Made by a program: the position numbers and the translations under genes
In this document: positions 46,666-55,268 of the stretch, piece after piece
How the letters are laid out: each line of letters begins with the position of its first letter
How positions within the stretch are numbered: position 1 is the first letter of the stretch
NCBI RefSeq assembly: GCF_900102495.1
Contig: NZ_FMVQ01000001.1
Span: 310,001-374,000, forward strand
Direction: 5' to 3'
DNA from: Nitrosospira sp. Nl5
GTDB lineage: Bacteria > Pseudomonadota > Gammaproteobacteria > Burkholderiales > Nitrosomonadaceae
DNA: 64,000 bases
Notes under the pieces: generated by a model
Databases searched by the model: none
Seen by the model: the letters and a program-made list of their open reading frames with translations, nothing else
Told to the model about the DNA's origin: nothing

Positions 46666-48417
46666 GTGTATCTTTTTGATACCAGCACGGAGCACAGCAA
46701 GCTCATATTCGGAGTATCAGATTCCTCTGACGCTACGAACGTCCAAGTATTTTGCCATATCGACAACGGCTCTTTCGACGAAGCCGCGGTCACGATTGTT
46801 GACCCGATGGGCCACGCGCCGGAGATATTTTACCAGCGCAGGTATGCCCCAAACGCTGCCACAAGTGGGCACTGGAGGCACTTCACATCAGCAATTGAAA
46901 ACGCGGAAGGCCGCAAGCCGGTATTCAAGATAAGCCGGCAGTATCGGGACGCGTCGACCACATACGACTTGGCGCAGTGGCGTGGGGTTCAGACGACAGA
47001 TTTTGTCACATGGACGCAGTCCGACACACCTACGCTTGTAGGTGGCACGAGCGGCACGTTCGACTTCCAATTTGCTGCCGCGTTACCGGCGGGGCGCAGT
47101 TATATCGCGCATAATGTATATGGAAGGCAGGAAGAAGCGGAGGCTCTGGCTCAGTGGCTGCTGGTGGACAATGCAGCTATCGCGGCTCCCGCAGACCCAG
47201 CCTACACCGGCGGTGTGTATGCCAATTCGACAGTCGAGAATGGCGATCTGGGTCAGGCGGTCGGCGGTCATCCGCGCTACGCCATTAAACTCGATTTCGG
47301 CGGTAGCACGACGGATGGGCAGCGCAAGCGCAAGATGGTTGCGATGTACGGTATCCATGCGGCGGGTGAGGCGCAGTCATGGTGGGCATTTTCTGAAGCT
47401 GTCAAATGGCTGATAACGAGTGCCGACACCTCGGCGGCGAATCTCCGCGCGAACTGGGATGTATATTTATATTTTAACGTCAACCCAAACGGCATAGAGG
47501 GTGGCTGCTCTAGAACGACTCCAAGAAACACAAATGACCCGAACCGTAACTGGTCAATCCTTTCCAGCACATCATCGTTAGAGGAAATACAGACACTCAA
47601 GCATGTGATTAGCAATGACGTTAGCGGATCGTGCGATGCGTTCTTTTCTTTCCACGGAGACGTATACGCGACCAATAACTTCCTGACATGGCTCAGACCG
47701 CTGGATTACGACCCGGCAACACGCAGGCCGGCAATACAGGCGATCTTGACTGCTGGTGAGACGATATGGGGACACGCTCCTACTCTGTCTCTAACCGACA
47801 CCGACAACACGGACCTGTGGTTCGGCAGCGAAGTCCTGTCAGCTAAAGTATTTATTAACGTCGAAATGCCATCGATGGCAGGCAGCACGGAGACGTACTT
47901 CGGGGAAATTGGGCAGAACTGGTTTAAATCGTTAGAAGTTGTGGATCAGGATGGTGGGGTATTAGCCACAGAACATAACTTAACCGGCGCGAACTCAACT
48001 CAAGCCGATGCGAGCAGCACAGCAGCCATCACACAAGCTCATGCTCTAACCGGTCCCGCGTCGACTCAGTCGAATCTTGCTGGAACGGGAGCGGTAACGC
48101 TAGGCGTTGCGGTTAATCTCACGGCAGCAGCATCGACACAAGGCAATGTTGCAAGCGCGGCTGGGATAACTCAGGCGCACGTCTTGGTTCATGCGCCAAG
48201 CGTTCAGGATAACGTAGCGGCAGCATCTGCAATCGTTCAGATACATATTCTGGCGGCGGCGAGTAGCACGCAGGGCAATATATCTTCTGGAGCGGAAATA
48301 AGTCTCGCCGGTTCGCCGATTCTCTCCACGGTGGAGGTAACGGCAATATTCCGCAGAACAGTAGCACGCAGCACAAAGTTCCAGCGCAGCAAATCCGTCT
48401 CAGTCAAATTTAACTAG
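46666..48417 (+). CDS. M14 zinc carboxypeptidase-like virion protein with C-terminal repeats
   Basis: 583 residues from GTG 46666. Residues 1-165 form a beta domain; 205-430 a metallocarboxypeptidase M14 fold nearest the cytosolic carboxypeptidase branch: MYGIHAAGEAQSWWAFSEAV (Zn ligands His231, Glu235), NVNPNGIEGG and DPNRNW (substrate-binding Asn/Arg), FFSFHGD (His330, third ligand), INVEMPSM (catalytic Glu). HAAGE is one residue longer than HxxE. Residues ~440-545 hold five ~21-residue repeats rich in ASTQ and AITQAH. A peptidase among head genes is unusual. Confidence 0.8.
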   Translation: MYLFDTSTEHSKLIFGVSDSSDATNVQVFCHIDNGSFDEAAVTIVDPMGHAPEIFYQRRYAPNAATSGHWRHFTSAIENAEGRKPVFKISRQYRDASTTYDLAQWRGVQTTDFVTWTQSDTPTLVGGTSGTFDFQFAAALPAGRSYIAHNVYGRQEEAEALAQWLLVDNAAIAAPADPAYTGGVYANSTVENGDLGQAVGGHPRYAIKLDFGGSTTDGQRKRKMVAMYGIHAAGEAQSWWAFSEAVKWLITSADTSAANLRANWDVYLYFNVNPNGIEGGCSRTTPRNTNDPNRNWSILSSTSSLEEIQTLKHVISNDVSGSCDAFFSFHGDVYATNNFLTWLRPLDYDPATRRPAIQAILTAGETIWGHAPTLSLTDTDNTDLWFGSEVLSAKVFINVEMPSMAGSTETYFGEIGQNWFKSLEVVDQDGGVLATEHNLTGANSTQADASSTAAITQAHALTGPASTQSNLAGTGAVTLGVAVNLTAAASTQGNVASAAGITQAHVLVHAPSVQDNVAAASAIVQIHILAAASSTQGNISSGAEISLAGSPILSTVEVTAIFRRTVARSTKFQRSKSVSVKFN

Positions 48418-48424
48418 GTTCGAT

Positions 48425-48727
48425 ATGGCAGATTTCGTCTCAGGCGATACCGGCTCGACTCTGCTCCTCACCTGTGCTGATGATGCTGGAGCGGCCATTG
48501 ATCTGACTGGCTGCACTATAAAACTGCGCTGGCAGGAAGCCGCCGGGACTATTGCTGACAAGACAATGACGATCGTCTCGGCTGCCGCTGGGACTTGCAG
48601 CTATAAATTCCTGGCCGGCGAGCTTTATCCGCCAGCCATGGCCTTCGAGGTCAAGATCACCGATGCGGGTGGTTTCATTCTGAAGAACGTGCATTTGATC
48701 ACTGTTACGGTTCGGGACGATCTATGA
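48425..48727 (+). CDS. BppU-like beta-sandwich protein
   Basis: 100 residues: FVSGDTGSTLLLTCADDAGA, AIDLTGCTIKLRWQEAAGTI, GTCSYKFLAGELYPPAMAFE. The pattern of short strands (DLTGxTIKLRW, GxCxYxFxxGDL) matches the BppU N-terminal-like domain found in phage baseplate and virion proteins. ATGA overlap with the connector gene. Confidence 0.78.
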   Translation: MADFVSGDTGSTLLLTCADDAGAAIDLTGCTIKLRWQEAAGTIADKTMTIVSAAAGTCSYKFLAGELYPPAMAFEVKITDAGGFILKNVHLITVTVRDDL

Positions 48728-49290
48728 AGATTATCGCCGAGCCAGCAATCGAGCCGGTCAGCTTGGCAGAGGTCAAGCAGCAGATCGGCATACTGGACAC
48801 CGATACGGTCAGCGATGCGCTAATTTCCCGCCGAATTGTCGAGGCTCGCTCATGGGCGGAAAGTTATACCGGCCGTGCATTTATCACGCAGACCAGAGAA
48901 ATCCGCTGGGATTGTTTCTTGGATGAGCATGCATTGCCATCTGCCTTGACCATTATCAGTGTGAAATACATCGACAGCGACGGCACGGAAACGGCGCTCG
49001 GTTCATCTGATTACGTTCTGGACACGTACACGTTCATTCCGCACGTTCGCGCAGCCTATGGCGTTTCCTGGCCTTCTACGCGCGCGGAGAGAAACGCCGT
49101 TCGGATTCAGTTTACCGCTGGCTATGGCGCAACAGCTTTACTTGTCCCGGCGCTCATCAAAGAGGCAATCATTTTGCTGGTTGGACACTGGATGAATCAC
49201 CAGCCGCAGAATGAGGGCGGCATAACCATTTCAAGAATACCTTACGCAGTCCGCGACATGCTGGACGGCTTCAGACTCGACTTTCTATAA
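48724..49290 (+). CDS. Head-tail connector (phiE125 gp8-like)
   Basis: 188 residues. EPVSLAEVKQQIGILDTDTV, RRIVEARSWAESYTGRAFIT, RWDCFLDEHALPSALTIISV, YIDSDGTETALGSSDYVLDT and AVRIQFTAGYGATALLVPAL are diagnostic of the phiE125 gp8/gp6-like adaptor family that sits below the portal. Confidence 0.92.
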   Translation: MKIIAEPAIEPVSLAEVKQQIGILDTDTVSDALISRRIVEARSWAESYTGRAFITQTREIRWDCFLDEHALPSALTIISVKYIDSDGTETALGSSDYVLDTYTFIPHVRAAYGVSWPSTRAERNAVRIQFTAGYGATALLVPALIKEAIILLVGHWMNHQPQNEGGITISRIPYAVRDMLDGFRLDFL

Positions 49291-49755
49291 ATGCACGCTC
49301 GTCAAACTATCAGAGAGGCGGTCGCAACCATCCTCTCGCGGCAGCCTATTGCCTGGCAGTTGGTGCACAAGTCTCGCGTTCCGTCTACTCGGCAAGTCTG
49401 GCCCTACCTCATGGTCTTTGCTGTGTCGGAACCAACCCAATCCACGGTCAACGATCCTTGTGATTACAGGCGGGAATTGACGGTGATAGTGAAGGGGTTA
49501 CTCAAACTGCCCGGTACCGGCGATACATACACTGTTGAGGATCGGATGGATGAATGCGCAGCCGAGATCGAAACAAAACTCACGCAATCAGCATTAAGAG
49601 ATGAGGTTCAACAGATTGAGTCTTTCGAGTTGGTCAACACAGACATAGATGTAGTGATAGAGGATTTCGAGGGCGGCATAGATCACGGCGAGGTCGTCAC
49701 GTCATGGCGTGTCACCTATTCAACAGAAGAAGGTTCACCGGAAACATTCATTTAG
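49291..49755 (+). CDS. Probable tail terminator / minor tail protein
   Basis: 154 residues. IREAVATILSRQPIAWQLVH, VWPYLMVFAVSEPTQSTVND, YRRELTVIVKGLLKLPGTGD, VEDRMDECAAEIETKLTQSA fit the small alpha-beta tail-completion protein family (gpU-like). It starts at the base after the connector stop. The usual separate head-closure gene is not evident between them. Confidence 0.7.
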   Translation: MHARQTIREAVATILSRQPIAWQLVHKSRVPSTRQVWPYLMVFAVSEPTQSTVNDPCDYRRELTVIVKGLLKLPGTGDTYTVEDRMDECAAEIETKLTQSALRDEVQQIESFELVNTDIDVVIEDFEGGIDHGEVVTSWRVTYSTEEGSPETFI

Positions 49756-49767
49756 GAGCAATTAATT

Positions 49768-50424
49768 ATGGCATTTACAAATTCTGGTCTCGTACTGGCG
49801 CTCCAAAGCGCAATAGCTGCAGCAATCACGGTCACCGGCGTAACCAATGACGCGCCGGGCATACATACCGCAACCGCTCATGGCCTTTCAGACGGCGCTT
49901 TCGTGCTCGCGGAATATCAGGGCATGGTGGAAGCAAACATGCGGATTTTTGAGATCGTGAACAAGGACGTAAACACGTTCCAATTCAAGGATACGACTAC
50001 CGGTTCTAACGGAATCGACACGACAGATTGGGGTGTGTTCTCTACTGGCACGGTTAAGCTCATCACATTCGGAACTACGCTCTCTGGCGTCACAGGCTTT
50101 ACGCCTTCCGGCGGCGAGATCAAAAAGGTCGATTCGACCGAAGTGTCAGACTTGGTCGACAAAGAGACTGTCGTCGGCGCTACCGCCATGAGCTACAACA
50201 TGACGATGAAATGGGACCCGTCCGCAGCCGCACAAATTGCGATGCGTGAAGCATTTGAGCAGCGCGAGGCCCGCGCCTTCAAGATCAAATGGCCCGGCGG
50301 TCAGTACGCCGTTTTCTACGGGACCGTAGGCTATTCAGGTATGCCTGGTGGCGACAACCAAGGTCTGACCACGACGCAAGCTGCGGTGTCGATGGAAGGC
50401 GCGCCAACGTACGGTAAACCCTAA
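49768..50424 (+). CDS. Major tail tube protein
   Basis: 218 residues; AGGAGC before the ATG. Beta-rich with NDAPGIHTATAHGLSDGAFV, FEIVNKDVNTFQFKDTTTGS (an inserted Ig-like loop), TFGTTLSGVTGFTPSGGEIK and a C-terminal AQIAMREAFEQREARAFKIK, FYGTVGYSGMPGG. This is the siphovirus tail tube (TTP) pattern. It precedes the chaperone and tape measure as expected. Confidence 0.88.
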   Translation: MAFTNSGLVLALQSAIAAAITVTGVTNDAPGIHTATAHGLSDGAFVLAEYQGMVEANMRIFEIVNKDVNTFQFKDTTTGSNGIDTTDWGVFSTGTVKLITFGTTLSGVTGFTPSGGEIKKVDSTEVSDLVDKETVVGATAMSYNMTMKWDPSAAAQIAMREAFEQREARAFKIKWPGGQYAVFYGTVGYSGMPGGDNQGLTTTQAAVSMEGAPTYGKP

Positions 50425-50769
50425 ATGAATCCTCTAATTCAGAAGTTCAGACAGTCCATACAGACGCGCGTAGAAGTCGCGCCCGGTAAATATATTTCTG
50501 TTCGTAGGCCTCTGCTGGGCGAGTTCGTAGAGACCCCGGAAATAGGGAAGACGCTTATTTCCTTGATACTGCACTGCTCCGAATCCTGGGATGGCTTTAC
50601 GGAGCAAGATTTCTACCCAGGCGGGGATGCGACTCCAGTTCCTTTCGAAAAAGAGATTTACTCGTGGTGGCTCAAGGATCACCAGGATCATTGGGAGAAA
50701 CTTGCCAAAGCGATAAACGATCAATCTGCTGAGCATCAATCAAAGGTCGAGGAAGCGAAAAAAAAATAG
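50425..50769 (+). CDS. Tail assembly chaperone, short (G-like) form
   Basis: 114 residues from ATG 50425, next to the tube stop. KFRQSIQTRVEVAPGKYISV, RRPLLGEFVETPEIGKTLIS, then a Trp-rich DQDHWEKLAKAIND-type helix. The 0-frame ends in an A9 run (EEAKKK then TAG). The longer form is made by -1 slippage at this run; see 50425-50999. Confidence 0.88.
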   Translation: MNPLIQKFRQSIQTRVEVAPGKYISVRRPLLGEFVETPEIGKTLISLILHCSESWDGFTEQDFYPGGDATPVPFEKEIYSWWLKDHQDHWEKLAKAINDQSAEHQSKVEEAKKK

Positions 50770-50999
50770 CAGCCTGGCTGGACGAATTAACGGTTCCTGT
50801 CCCGCCGGGCGAAACGCTACAAGTCGGAGTCCCGCTAGAGCTGGCGGCAGCAAAGATCATTTGGATCATGATGGGCAAGAAGATTGACTACGACGCGCTG
50901 CCTGTTCTCTGCGGGATTCACGGTGTTACAGACATAGAAATTTTGCTGATTCAACTTGTCGCAATCAGGGACTTCGAATGGCCGAAACGATCAGGGTAA
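50425..50999 (+). CDS. Tail assembly chaperone, -1 frameshifted (GT-like) form
   Basis: A -1 shift on the A9 run continues into a 77-residue open frame (IAAWLDELTVPVPPGETLQV, LELAAAKIIWIMMGKKIDYD, LPVLCGIHGVTDIEILLIQL) that has no start codon of its own and ends at TAA 50997-50999. The fusion is 191 residues. In siphoviruses the G and GT forms coat the tape measure and help tube assembly in a fixed ratio. Confidence 0.88.
50758..50766 (+). promoter_or_regulatory. Ribosomal -1 frameshift site (A9)
   Basis: GCG-AAA-AAA-AAA-TAG: tandem AAA codons let both tRNAs slip back one base, giving AAA-ATA-GCA. The 0-frame stop directly after favours slippage. No clear downstream stem was checked. Confidence 0.85.
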
Positions 51000-51412
51000 C
51001 TGGGTTACGGGAGACGCAGAGAGCGCTGTATTCATACTCGCAACAGCTCGGGGATCGCGTTGTTCTCGGCGCGTTGCGTCAGGGCGCTAACCTCGTAAGA
51101 AAGCAGGCCCAGATCAACGCTCCGGTTAAGACCGGAAAACTTAGGCGCGGCATCCGCGTTTCCAGATCGAAGATCCACAGAGGCCGTGCCTCGCAGGATC
51201 TGATCGGCGTCTATATCTCCGTCCGAAAGGGTAAAAACGGCGCGTTCTATGCACCATTCCAAGAGGATGGCTGGCGAGCAGGGAAAAGGCTCGTTCCCGG
51301 CAAGAAATTCATAGACCGCGCATTCGTTCAGAAGCGCTCGGCAGCGGTAGATTTAATCGTGCGTACAGCGACAGCCTCGGCTGATCTGCTGGCGCGTAAA
51401 TTGGGGTTATAA
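50978..51412 (+). CDS. HK97 gp10-like head-tail joining/tail protein
   Basis: 144 residues from ATG 50978, inside the end of the frameshift product. IRVTGLRETQRALYSYSQQL, LGALRQGANLVRKQAQINAP, VKTGKLRRGIRVSRSKIHRG and FQEDGWRAGKRLVPGKKFID match the HK97 gp10 family (tail completion or neck). Unusual placement after the chaperone rather than before the tube, but seen in other phages. Confidence 0.88.
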   Translation: MAETIRVTGLRETQRALYSYSQQLGDRVVLGALRQGANLVRKQAQINAPVKTGKLRRGIRVSRSKIHRGRASQDLIGVYISVRKGKNGAFYAPFQEDGWRAGKRLVPGKKFIDRAFVQKRSAAVDLIVRTATASADLLARKLGL

Positions 51413-53431
51413 ATGGCAGGACGCGGCGTTACCGTTGATTTCAATGCGAACGTAGCCAGATTTACTTCGTCCGTCGATAAGGTCACGAACGATTTAAATA
51501 GGTTCCAGACGAACGCGGAGCGAACCTCTCGGAACATTGACCAGTCTTTTGCTCGGCTCGGCGGAAACATCCGAAATGTATTCGGCGGACTCACTGCGGC
51601 GCTGGGCGTACGTGAGTTGGGCGCGATGGCCGATTCGTTCCAGAACATCCAGGCCCGGCTGAAACTCGCTACGCGTGGCGCGGAGGAATTCGCGCAGGCA
51701 AACGAGAATATAAAGCGCATCGCGGAAAGCTCCAAAAGTCCACTCGAATCGACGGCAATACTTTACACCCGCATCTCGCAGTCATTGCTGGACGTAGGCG
51801 GCACGCAAGCGCAGGTCGCCAGTACCACGCAAGCCCTCGCGCTTGCCTTGCGACTGTCCGGAGCGAATGCCGCTGAGTCCGCGTCTGCCATGCTGCAATT
51901 TTCCCAGGCTATCGGCTCTGGTGTATTGCGTGGCGAAGAATTCAACGCGGTCAACGAGGCGGCGCCAAGAGCAATGAAGGCACTTGCCGACGCGCTGGGC
52001 GTTCCTATCGGGCAGCTGCGTAACCTCGCGCAGGAAGGAAAGATCACCCGGGACATACTCGTTGAAGCCCTCGGCTCTCAACTGCCGCAATTGCTGAAAG
52101 AGGCCGAGACCTTGCCGAATACCATCGGCGCATCCTTAACCGATCTGAGCAATAAACTACTCCTGACCATTGGAGAACTGGACAAACTGACCGGCGCAAG
52201 CGGCAAAGCGGCTAATTTCATCGGCGAGGCGGGACGGATCGCTCTGGAAACCATCGTTGTCCTTGGCGCAAACGTCGCCTTCGTCTTTAAAACTGTTTAC
52301 AACGAAATAACCGGTATTGGGCGACAACTCGCGGCTCTCGGGCGAGGAGATTTAAAAGGTTTTGTAGCAATCAGCGAGGCTGTGAGGGCCGACGCTGACC
52401 GCGCGCGCAAAGAGCTTGATGCCTTTGAGCAACAAGTACTCAATCCCAAGAAGCTCGCGATCAAGCCGCCCGTAGTCGATGAAGCGGCAGCAAAAAGGCT
52501 GCGCAGCATGCTTGGCGGTGGCGTAAACAGTGGTGCTGCAAAAGCAGCCGAGAAAGCCGCGAAAGCCGCTGCCGACGAGCGGCAAAAGTTACTCCAGCAC
52601 GAAATGGAATCCGAACTGGAGATATTCAGCAAATTCCACAAGGACAGGGAAAAGGCCGCAAAGGACTCTCAGGACGCGCTCGATGCGCTCAACAGGGAAG
52701 GGCAGAGCCTGAAATTGTCCGTTGATCCGCTGGCGAAGATGAATGCGGAGTTGGCGCGTTACCGGGAGCTGCTCAGCAAGGGCGTGATCGATCAGCGCAC
52801 TTTCAATCTTGCTGTGGAAAAAAGTATCGGCAAGACAACGGGCGTGGTCAAGGATGAGTTCGGCAAGATGAGTGCAGCAGCTATCGGCTTTCAGACGAAT
52901 GTGCAAAGCACGCTTGGCCAAGGGTTGTATAACGGCATGAAAGGAAATTTCGACGGGATATTTGACCTGTGGACGGATTTGCTTTTTCGTATGGTGTCCG
53001 CCGGTTTGGCTTCCAAAGTTACGGACTCGGTATTCGGTGCAAACGGAAAAGGTGGATTGTTAAAAGGCGGTTTAAACATCCTCGGGTCTCTTTTCGGCGG
53101 CGGCAAATCCGGCACAAAACTCGGCTCGTCCAACTTCGGCCAATTCCTCTGGCCCAAATTCGCCTCTGGTGGCGACTTCATGGGCGGCTTGCGATTGGTA
53201 GGCGAGCAGGGCCCTGAATTGGAAGCAACCGGCCCATCACGCATATTCAATGCCAATCAGACGAAGGATATTCTGAGCGGCGGCGGCAGGGGAGTTCACG
53301 TTACTTATGCGCCGGTCACGCACATTGATAGCAGGGCAGACCGGGCATCGGTAATGCAGGACATGCAGAGAGTGAATAAGCAAGGTCAGGCAGAGTTAAT
53401 CTCCCTGCTTGAGCGTCAAGGCAGGATATGA
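51413..53431 (+). CDS. Tape measure protein
   Basis: 672 residues. N-terminal tape-measure domain: DLNRFQTNAERTSRNIDQSF, LTAALGVRELGAMADSFQNI, YTRISQSLLDVGGTQAQVAS, ALRLSGANAAESASAMLQFS, SGVLRGEEFNAVNEAAPRAM, GVPIGQLRNLAQEGKITRDI. Middle: coiled coil. C-terminal Gly/Phe-rich domain (GGLKGGLNILGSLFGG-type; LRLVGEQGPELEATGPSRIF). The length implies a short tail of roughly 100 nm by the usual 1.5 angstrom per residue rule. Confidence 0.94.
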   Translation: MAGRGVTVDFNANVARFTSSVDKVTNDLNRFQTNAERTSRNIDQSFARLGGNIRNVFGGLTAALGVRELGAMADSFQNIQARLKLATRGAEEFAQANENIKRIAESSKSPLESTAILYTRISQSLLDVGGTQAQVASTTQALALALRLSGANAAESASAMLQFSQAIGSGVLRGEEFNAVNEAAPRAMKALADALGVPIGQLRNLAQEGKITRDILVEALGSQLPQLLKEAETLPNTIGASLTDLSNKLLLTIGELDKLTGASGKAANFIGEAGRIALETIVVLGANVAFVFKTVYNEITGIGRQLAALGRGDLKGFVAISEAVRADADRARKELDAFEQQVLNPKKLAIKPPVVDEAAAKRLRSMLGGGVNSGAAKAAEKAAKAAADERQKLLQHEMESELEIFSKFHKDREKAAKDSQDALDALNREGQSLKLSVDPLAKMNAELARYRELLSKGVIDQRTFNLAVEKSIGKTTGVVKDEFGKMSAAAIGFQTNVQSTLGQGLYNGMKGNFDGIFDLWTDLLFRMVSAGLASKVTDSVFGANGKGGLLKGGLNILGSLFGGGKSGTKLGSSNFGQFLWPKFASGGDFMGGLRLVGEQGPELEATGPSRIFNANQTKDILSGGGRGVHVTYAPVTHIDSRADRASVMQDMQRVNKQGQAELISLLERQGRI

Positions 53432-54039
53432 GCGTCATCACGTTTTCATCTTCCTTGAAGGTAGCCCGATGCACTTGGGCGCAAGTGAGGAACGATATTG
53501 AGTTCCGTTCCGCGTTCGGCTCTCAAGCGGTAGAAGCGGCGGGGCCATTGTGGGCTGTCACGCTGGAAGGCACGCCTCGTCTGGAATCAAACGGCGGCCC
53601 GTTCAAGGCACTCGGTATGCAGTTGCGCGGCAAGACAAATCAGCTTGCTATGTGGGATTTGGCTAGGCCTATCCCGCTCGGCACGATGCGCGGCACAATG
53701 ACGCTGAATTCCGCTGCGGCACAAGGCGCGACGACACTATCCATTATCGCCAGTGGACAGGCGTCCAAAACGCTCCTGCAGGGCGATTATCTCGGCATAG
53801 GCAGCCTCTTGACCCAGCAAGTCGTAATGGTGGTCGAGGATGCGACTAGCGACGGTTCGGGCATCATCTCAGTCACGGTTGAGCCGCCATTGCGCAACGC
53901 TTTCCTGGCCGGTGAATCAGTTACATGGGATCAGCCTAAAGCACTATTCAGGCGCGTTGATAGCAGATTCGGATGGAATAATTACGGCGCGGTGGTGGAT
54001 GGTTTTGTGCTTGACCTGATCGAGGATTGGCGCACGTGA
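53428..54039 (+). CDS. Distal/minor tail protein
   Basis: 203 residues; ATGA overlap with the tape measure. Beta-rich: CTWAQVRNDIEFRSAFGSQA, VEAAGPLWAVTLEGTPRLES, GMQLRGKTNQLAMWDLARPI, GTMRGTMTLNSAAAQGATTL, ISVTVEPPLRNAFLAGESVT. The position and pattern match minor tail proteins preceding DUF2163-like proteins in Burkholderia-type siphophages. Confidence 0.78.
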   Translation: MSVITFSSSLKVARCTWAQVRNDIEFRSAFGSQAVEAAGPLWAVTLEGTPRLESNGGPFKALGMQLRGKTNQLAMWDLARPIPLGTMRGTMTLNSAAAQGATTLSIIASGQASKTLLQGDYLGIGSLLTQQVVMVVEDATSDGSGIISVTVEPPLRNAFLAGESVTWDQPKALFRRVDSRFGWNNYGAVVDGFVLDLIEDWRT

Positions 54040-54620
54040 GCGTTTTATCCGCATCGCAGCAGGCCGAGCTTGAGAAGCCGGTGACGCGCACTGTATACTT
54101 TGTGGAACTACAGCTTCTTAGCGGCACACAGTACATCTGTTCGGCAAATCAGACCATCACCTGGGGCGGTCATGACTGGATCGGCCAAGGCTCGGTAGGG
54201 GGCATCAGCCCGATTGAGGAATCAGACGGCGTTGAATCGAAGTCACTGACATTTACGCTGAATGTCGCCCAGCCGTCATATCTTGCGCTGGCTGTGGGCG
54301 ATGTGGAGGAATACCGGGGCTTGCCTGCAAAGTTGTATTTCTGCCCACTTGACGAATCGTTTTTCATGGTCGGCACGCCGCAGCTATGCTGGCGCGGCAT
54401 CATGGATCTGATGGCGATTGGCATCGAGGGACAGGAAGGGCAGATTAGCCTGAAGTGCGAGACCTCGGCCTACGGATTAAAGCGCCAGCCAGCATTGAGA
54501 CTGAACGCGGCGCAACAGAAAAAGAAGTATCCGACTGATACTGGTTTCGATTACCTGACGGACATCATTGCAAACCCGGTCGTGTGGCTTTCAAAGAAAT
54601 TTCAACGTAGTATTAATTGA
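54036..54620 (+). CDS. DUF2163-like tail assembly protein
   Basis: 194 residues from GTG 54036 (GTGA overlap with the previous stop); an upstream TTG at 54027 is less likely. LEKPVTRTVYFVELQLLSGT, TWGGHDWIGQGSVGGISPIE, SKSLTFTLNVAQPSYLALAV, EEYRGLPAKLYFCPLDESFF, ECETSAYGLKRQPALRLN-type end. Belongs to the beta-rich tail-tip assembly proteins of the baseplate hub region. Confidence 0.8.
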   Translation: MSVLSASQQAELEKPVTRTVYFVELQLLSGTQYICSANQTITWGGHDWIGQGSVGGISPIEESDGVESKSLTFTLNVAQPSYLALAVGDVEEYRGLPAKLYFCPLDESFFMVGTPQLCWRGIMDLMAIGIEGQEGQISLKCETSAYGLKRQPALRLNAAQQKKKYPTDTGFDYLTDIIANPVVWLSKKFQRSIN

Positions 54621-54635
54621 GCGACTCGTTATAAT
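54607..54635 (+). promoter_or_regulatory. Possible moron promoter
   Basis: A perfect -10 (TATAAT, 54630-54635) lies 26 bp before the lipoprotein start; the -35 position (GTAGTA, 54607-54612) is poor. The A+T-rich gap between tail genes and the downstream terminator make a private promoter plausible. Confidence 0.5.
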
Positions 54636-54661
54636 TTAATCCTGTTATTCAACAGGAGCGA

Positions 54662-54970
54662 ATGATGAGGTTGATTGCGGTGCTTATGGTGGCGGTGCTG
54701 GTGGGATGTGCTCATACCCCATGGGGCTACAACTTCACGCGCGACGGAGATATTCCCAAAGAATACAGAGCGGATAAGTCTCATTGCCATAATGCGTCAT
54801 GGGCTGACGCAAAAGAAGAAGTGGGCACCACATTAAATGATGTGTTTCTGTATCTGTTTGAGAAGAAGATGCTCGCTTGCATGAAAGACAAGGGCTACAA
54901 AAGAGTAAATGACGCTGCACGAATACATAACCTCGCATCTCACCAAGAAATTCAAGTGGGGCGACAATGA
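54662..54970 (+). CDS. Phage-encoded lipoprotein, candidate moron
   Basis: 102 residues; AGGAG precedes the ATG. Lipoprotein signal LIAVLMVAVLVGC with acylated Cys16. The mature part is helical and His/Lys-rich (YRADKSHCHNASWADAKEEV). Its 3' end overlaps the next gene by 62 bp. Inserted between tail genes with a near-consensus -10 and its own terminator at 55075, it fits a lysogenic-conversion or superinfection-exclusion lipoprotein (like Cor/Llp in concept; no sequence match claimed). Confidence 0.72.
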   Translation: MMRLIAVLMVAVLVGCAHTPWGYNFTRDGDIPKEYRADKSHCHNASWADAKEEVGTTLNDVFLYLFEKKMLACMKDKGYKRVNDAARIHNLASHQEIQVGRQ

Positions 54971-55268
54971 CTGCTGCACGTTTGCAGCGGGATGGATTGA
55001 AATTAAAACAGGGCATGATTACCTGACGGAGCATAGGCCGTGGCGAACGGCTAAACAAGCAGCAAGAAAACTTAGAGACCTCGGCGGTCTCTTTTTTTTG
55101 TTCAACGAAAACTTAAAACGCATCAATCCAAACATGGCTCAAGACGGCGACGTGACGATTATCGACGGCACCGCCAGCTTGTTTAGTGGCCGACATGTGG
55201 TCTCTGTCGGTCTCAATGGATTGGAGTACGCAGACAGAACGAGAGCCGAATGCGCCTGGCGCTGTTAG
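54909..55268 (+). CDS. DUF6950 / NlpC-P60-like tail protein
   Basis: 119 residues. KKFKWGDNDCCTFAAGWIEI with the catalytic Cys, GHDYLTEHRPWRTAKQAARK, then DGDVTIIDGTASLFSGRHVV where His is the second catalytic residue. This is the C40-like DUF6950 family at the tail-tip position, as lambda K. It may cut peptidoglycan during entry or process the tail tip. The lipoprotein terminator is embedded in its codons 56-64. Confidence 0.85.
   Translation: MTLHEYITSHLTKKFKWGDNDCCTFAAGWIEIKTGHDYLTEHRPWRTAKQAARKLRDLGGLFFLFNENLKRINPNMAQDGDVTIIDGTASLFSGRHVVSVGLNGLEYADRTRAECAWRC
55075..55099 (+). terminator. Terminator embedded in a tail gene
   Basis: GAGACC-TCGGC-GGTCTC followed by eight T, entirely within the coding sequence of the DUF6950 gene (encoding RDLGGLFFLF). 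It lies 105 bp after the lipoprotein stop and would end a lipoprotein-only transcript. Confidence 0.85.
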
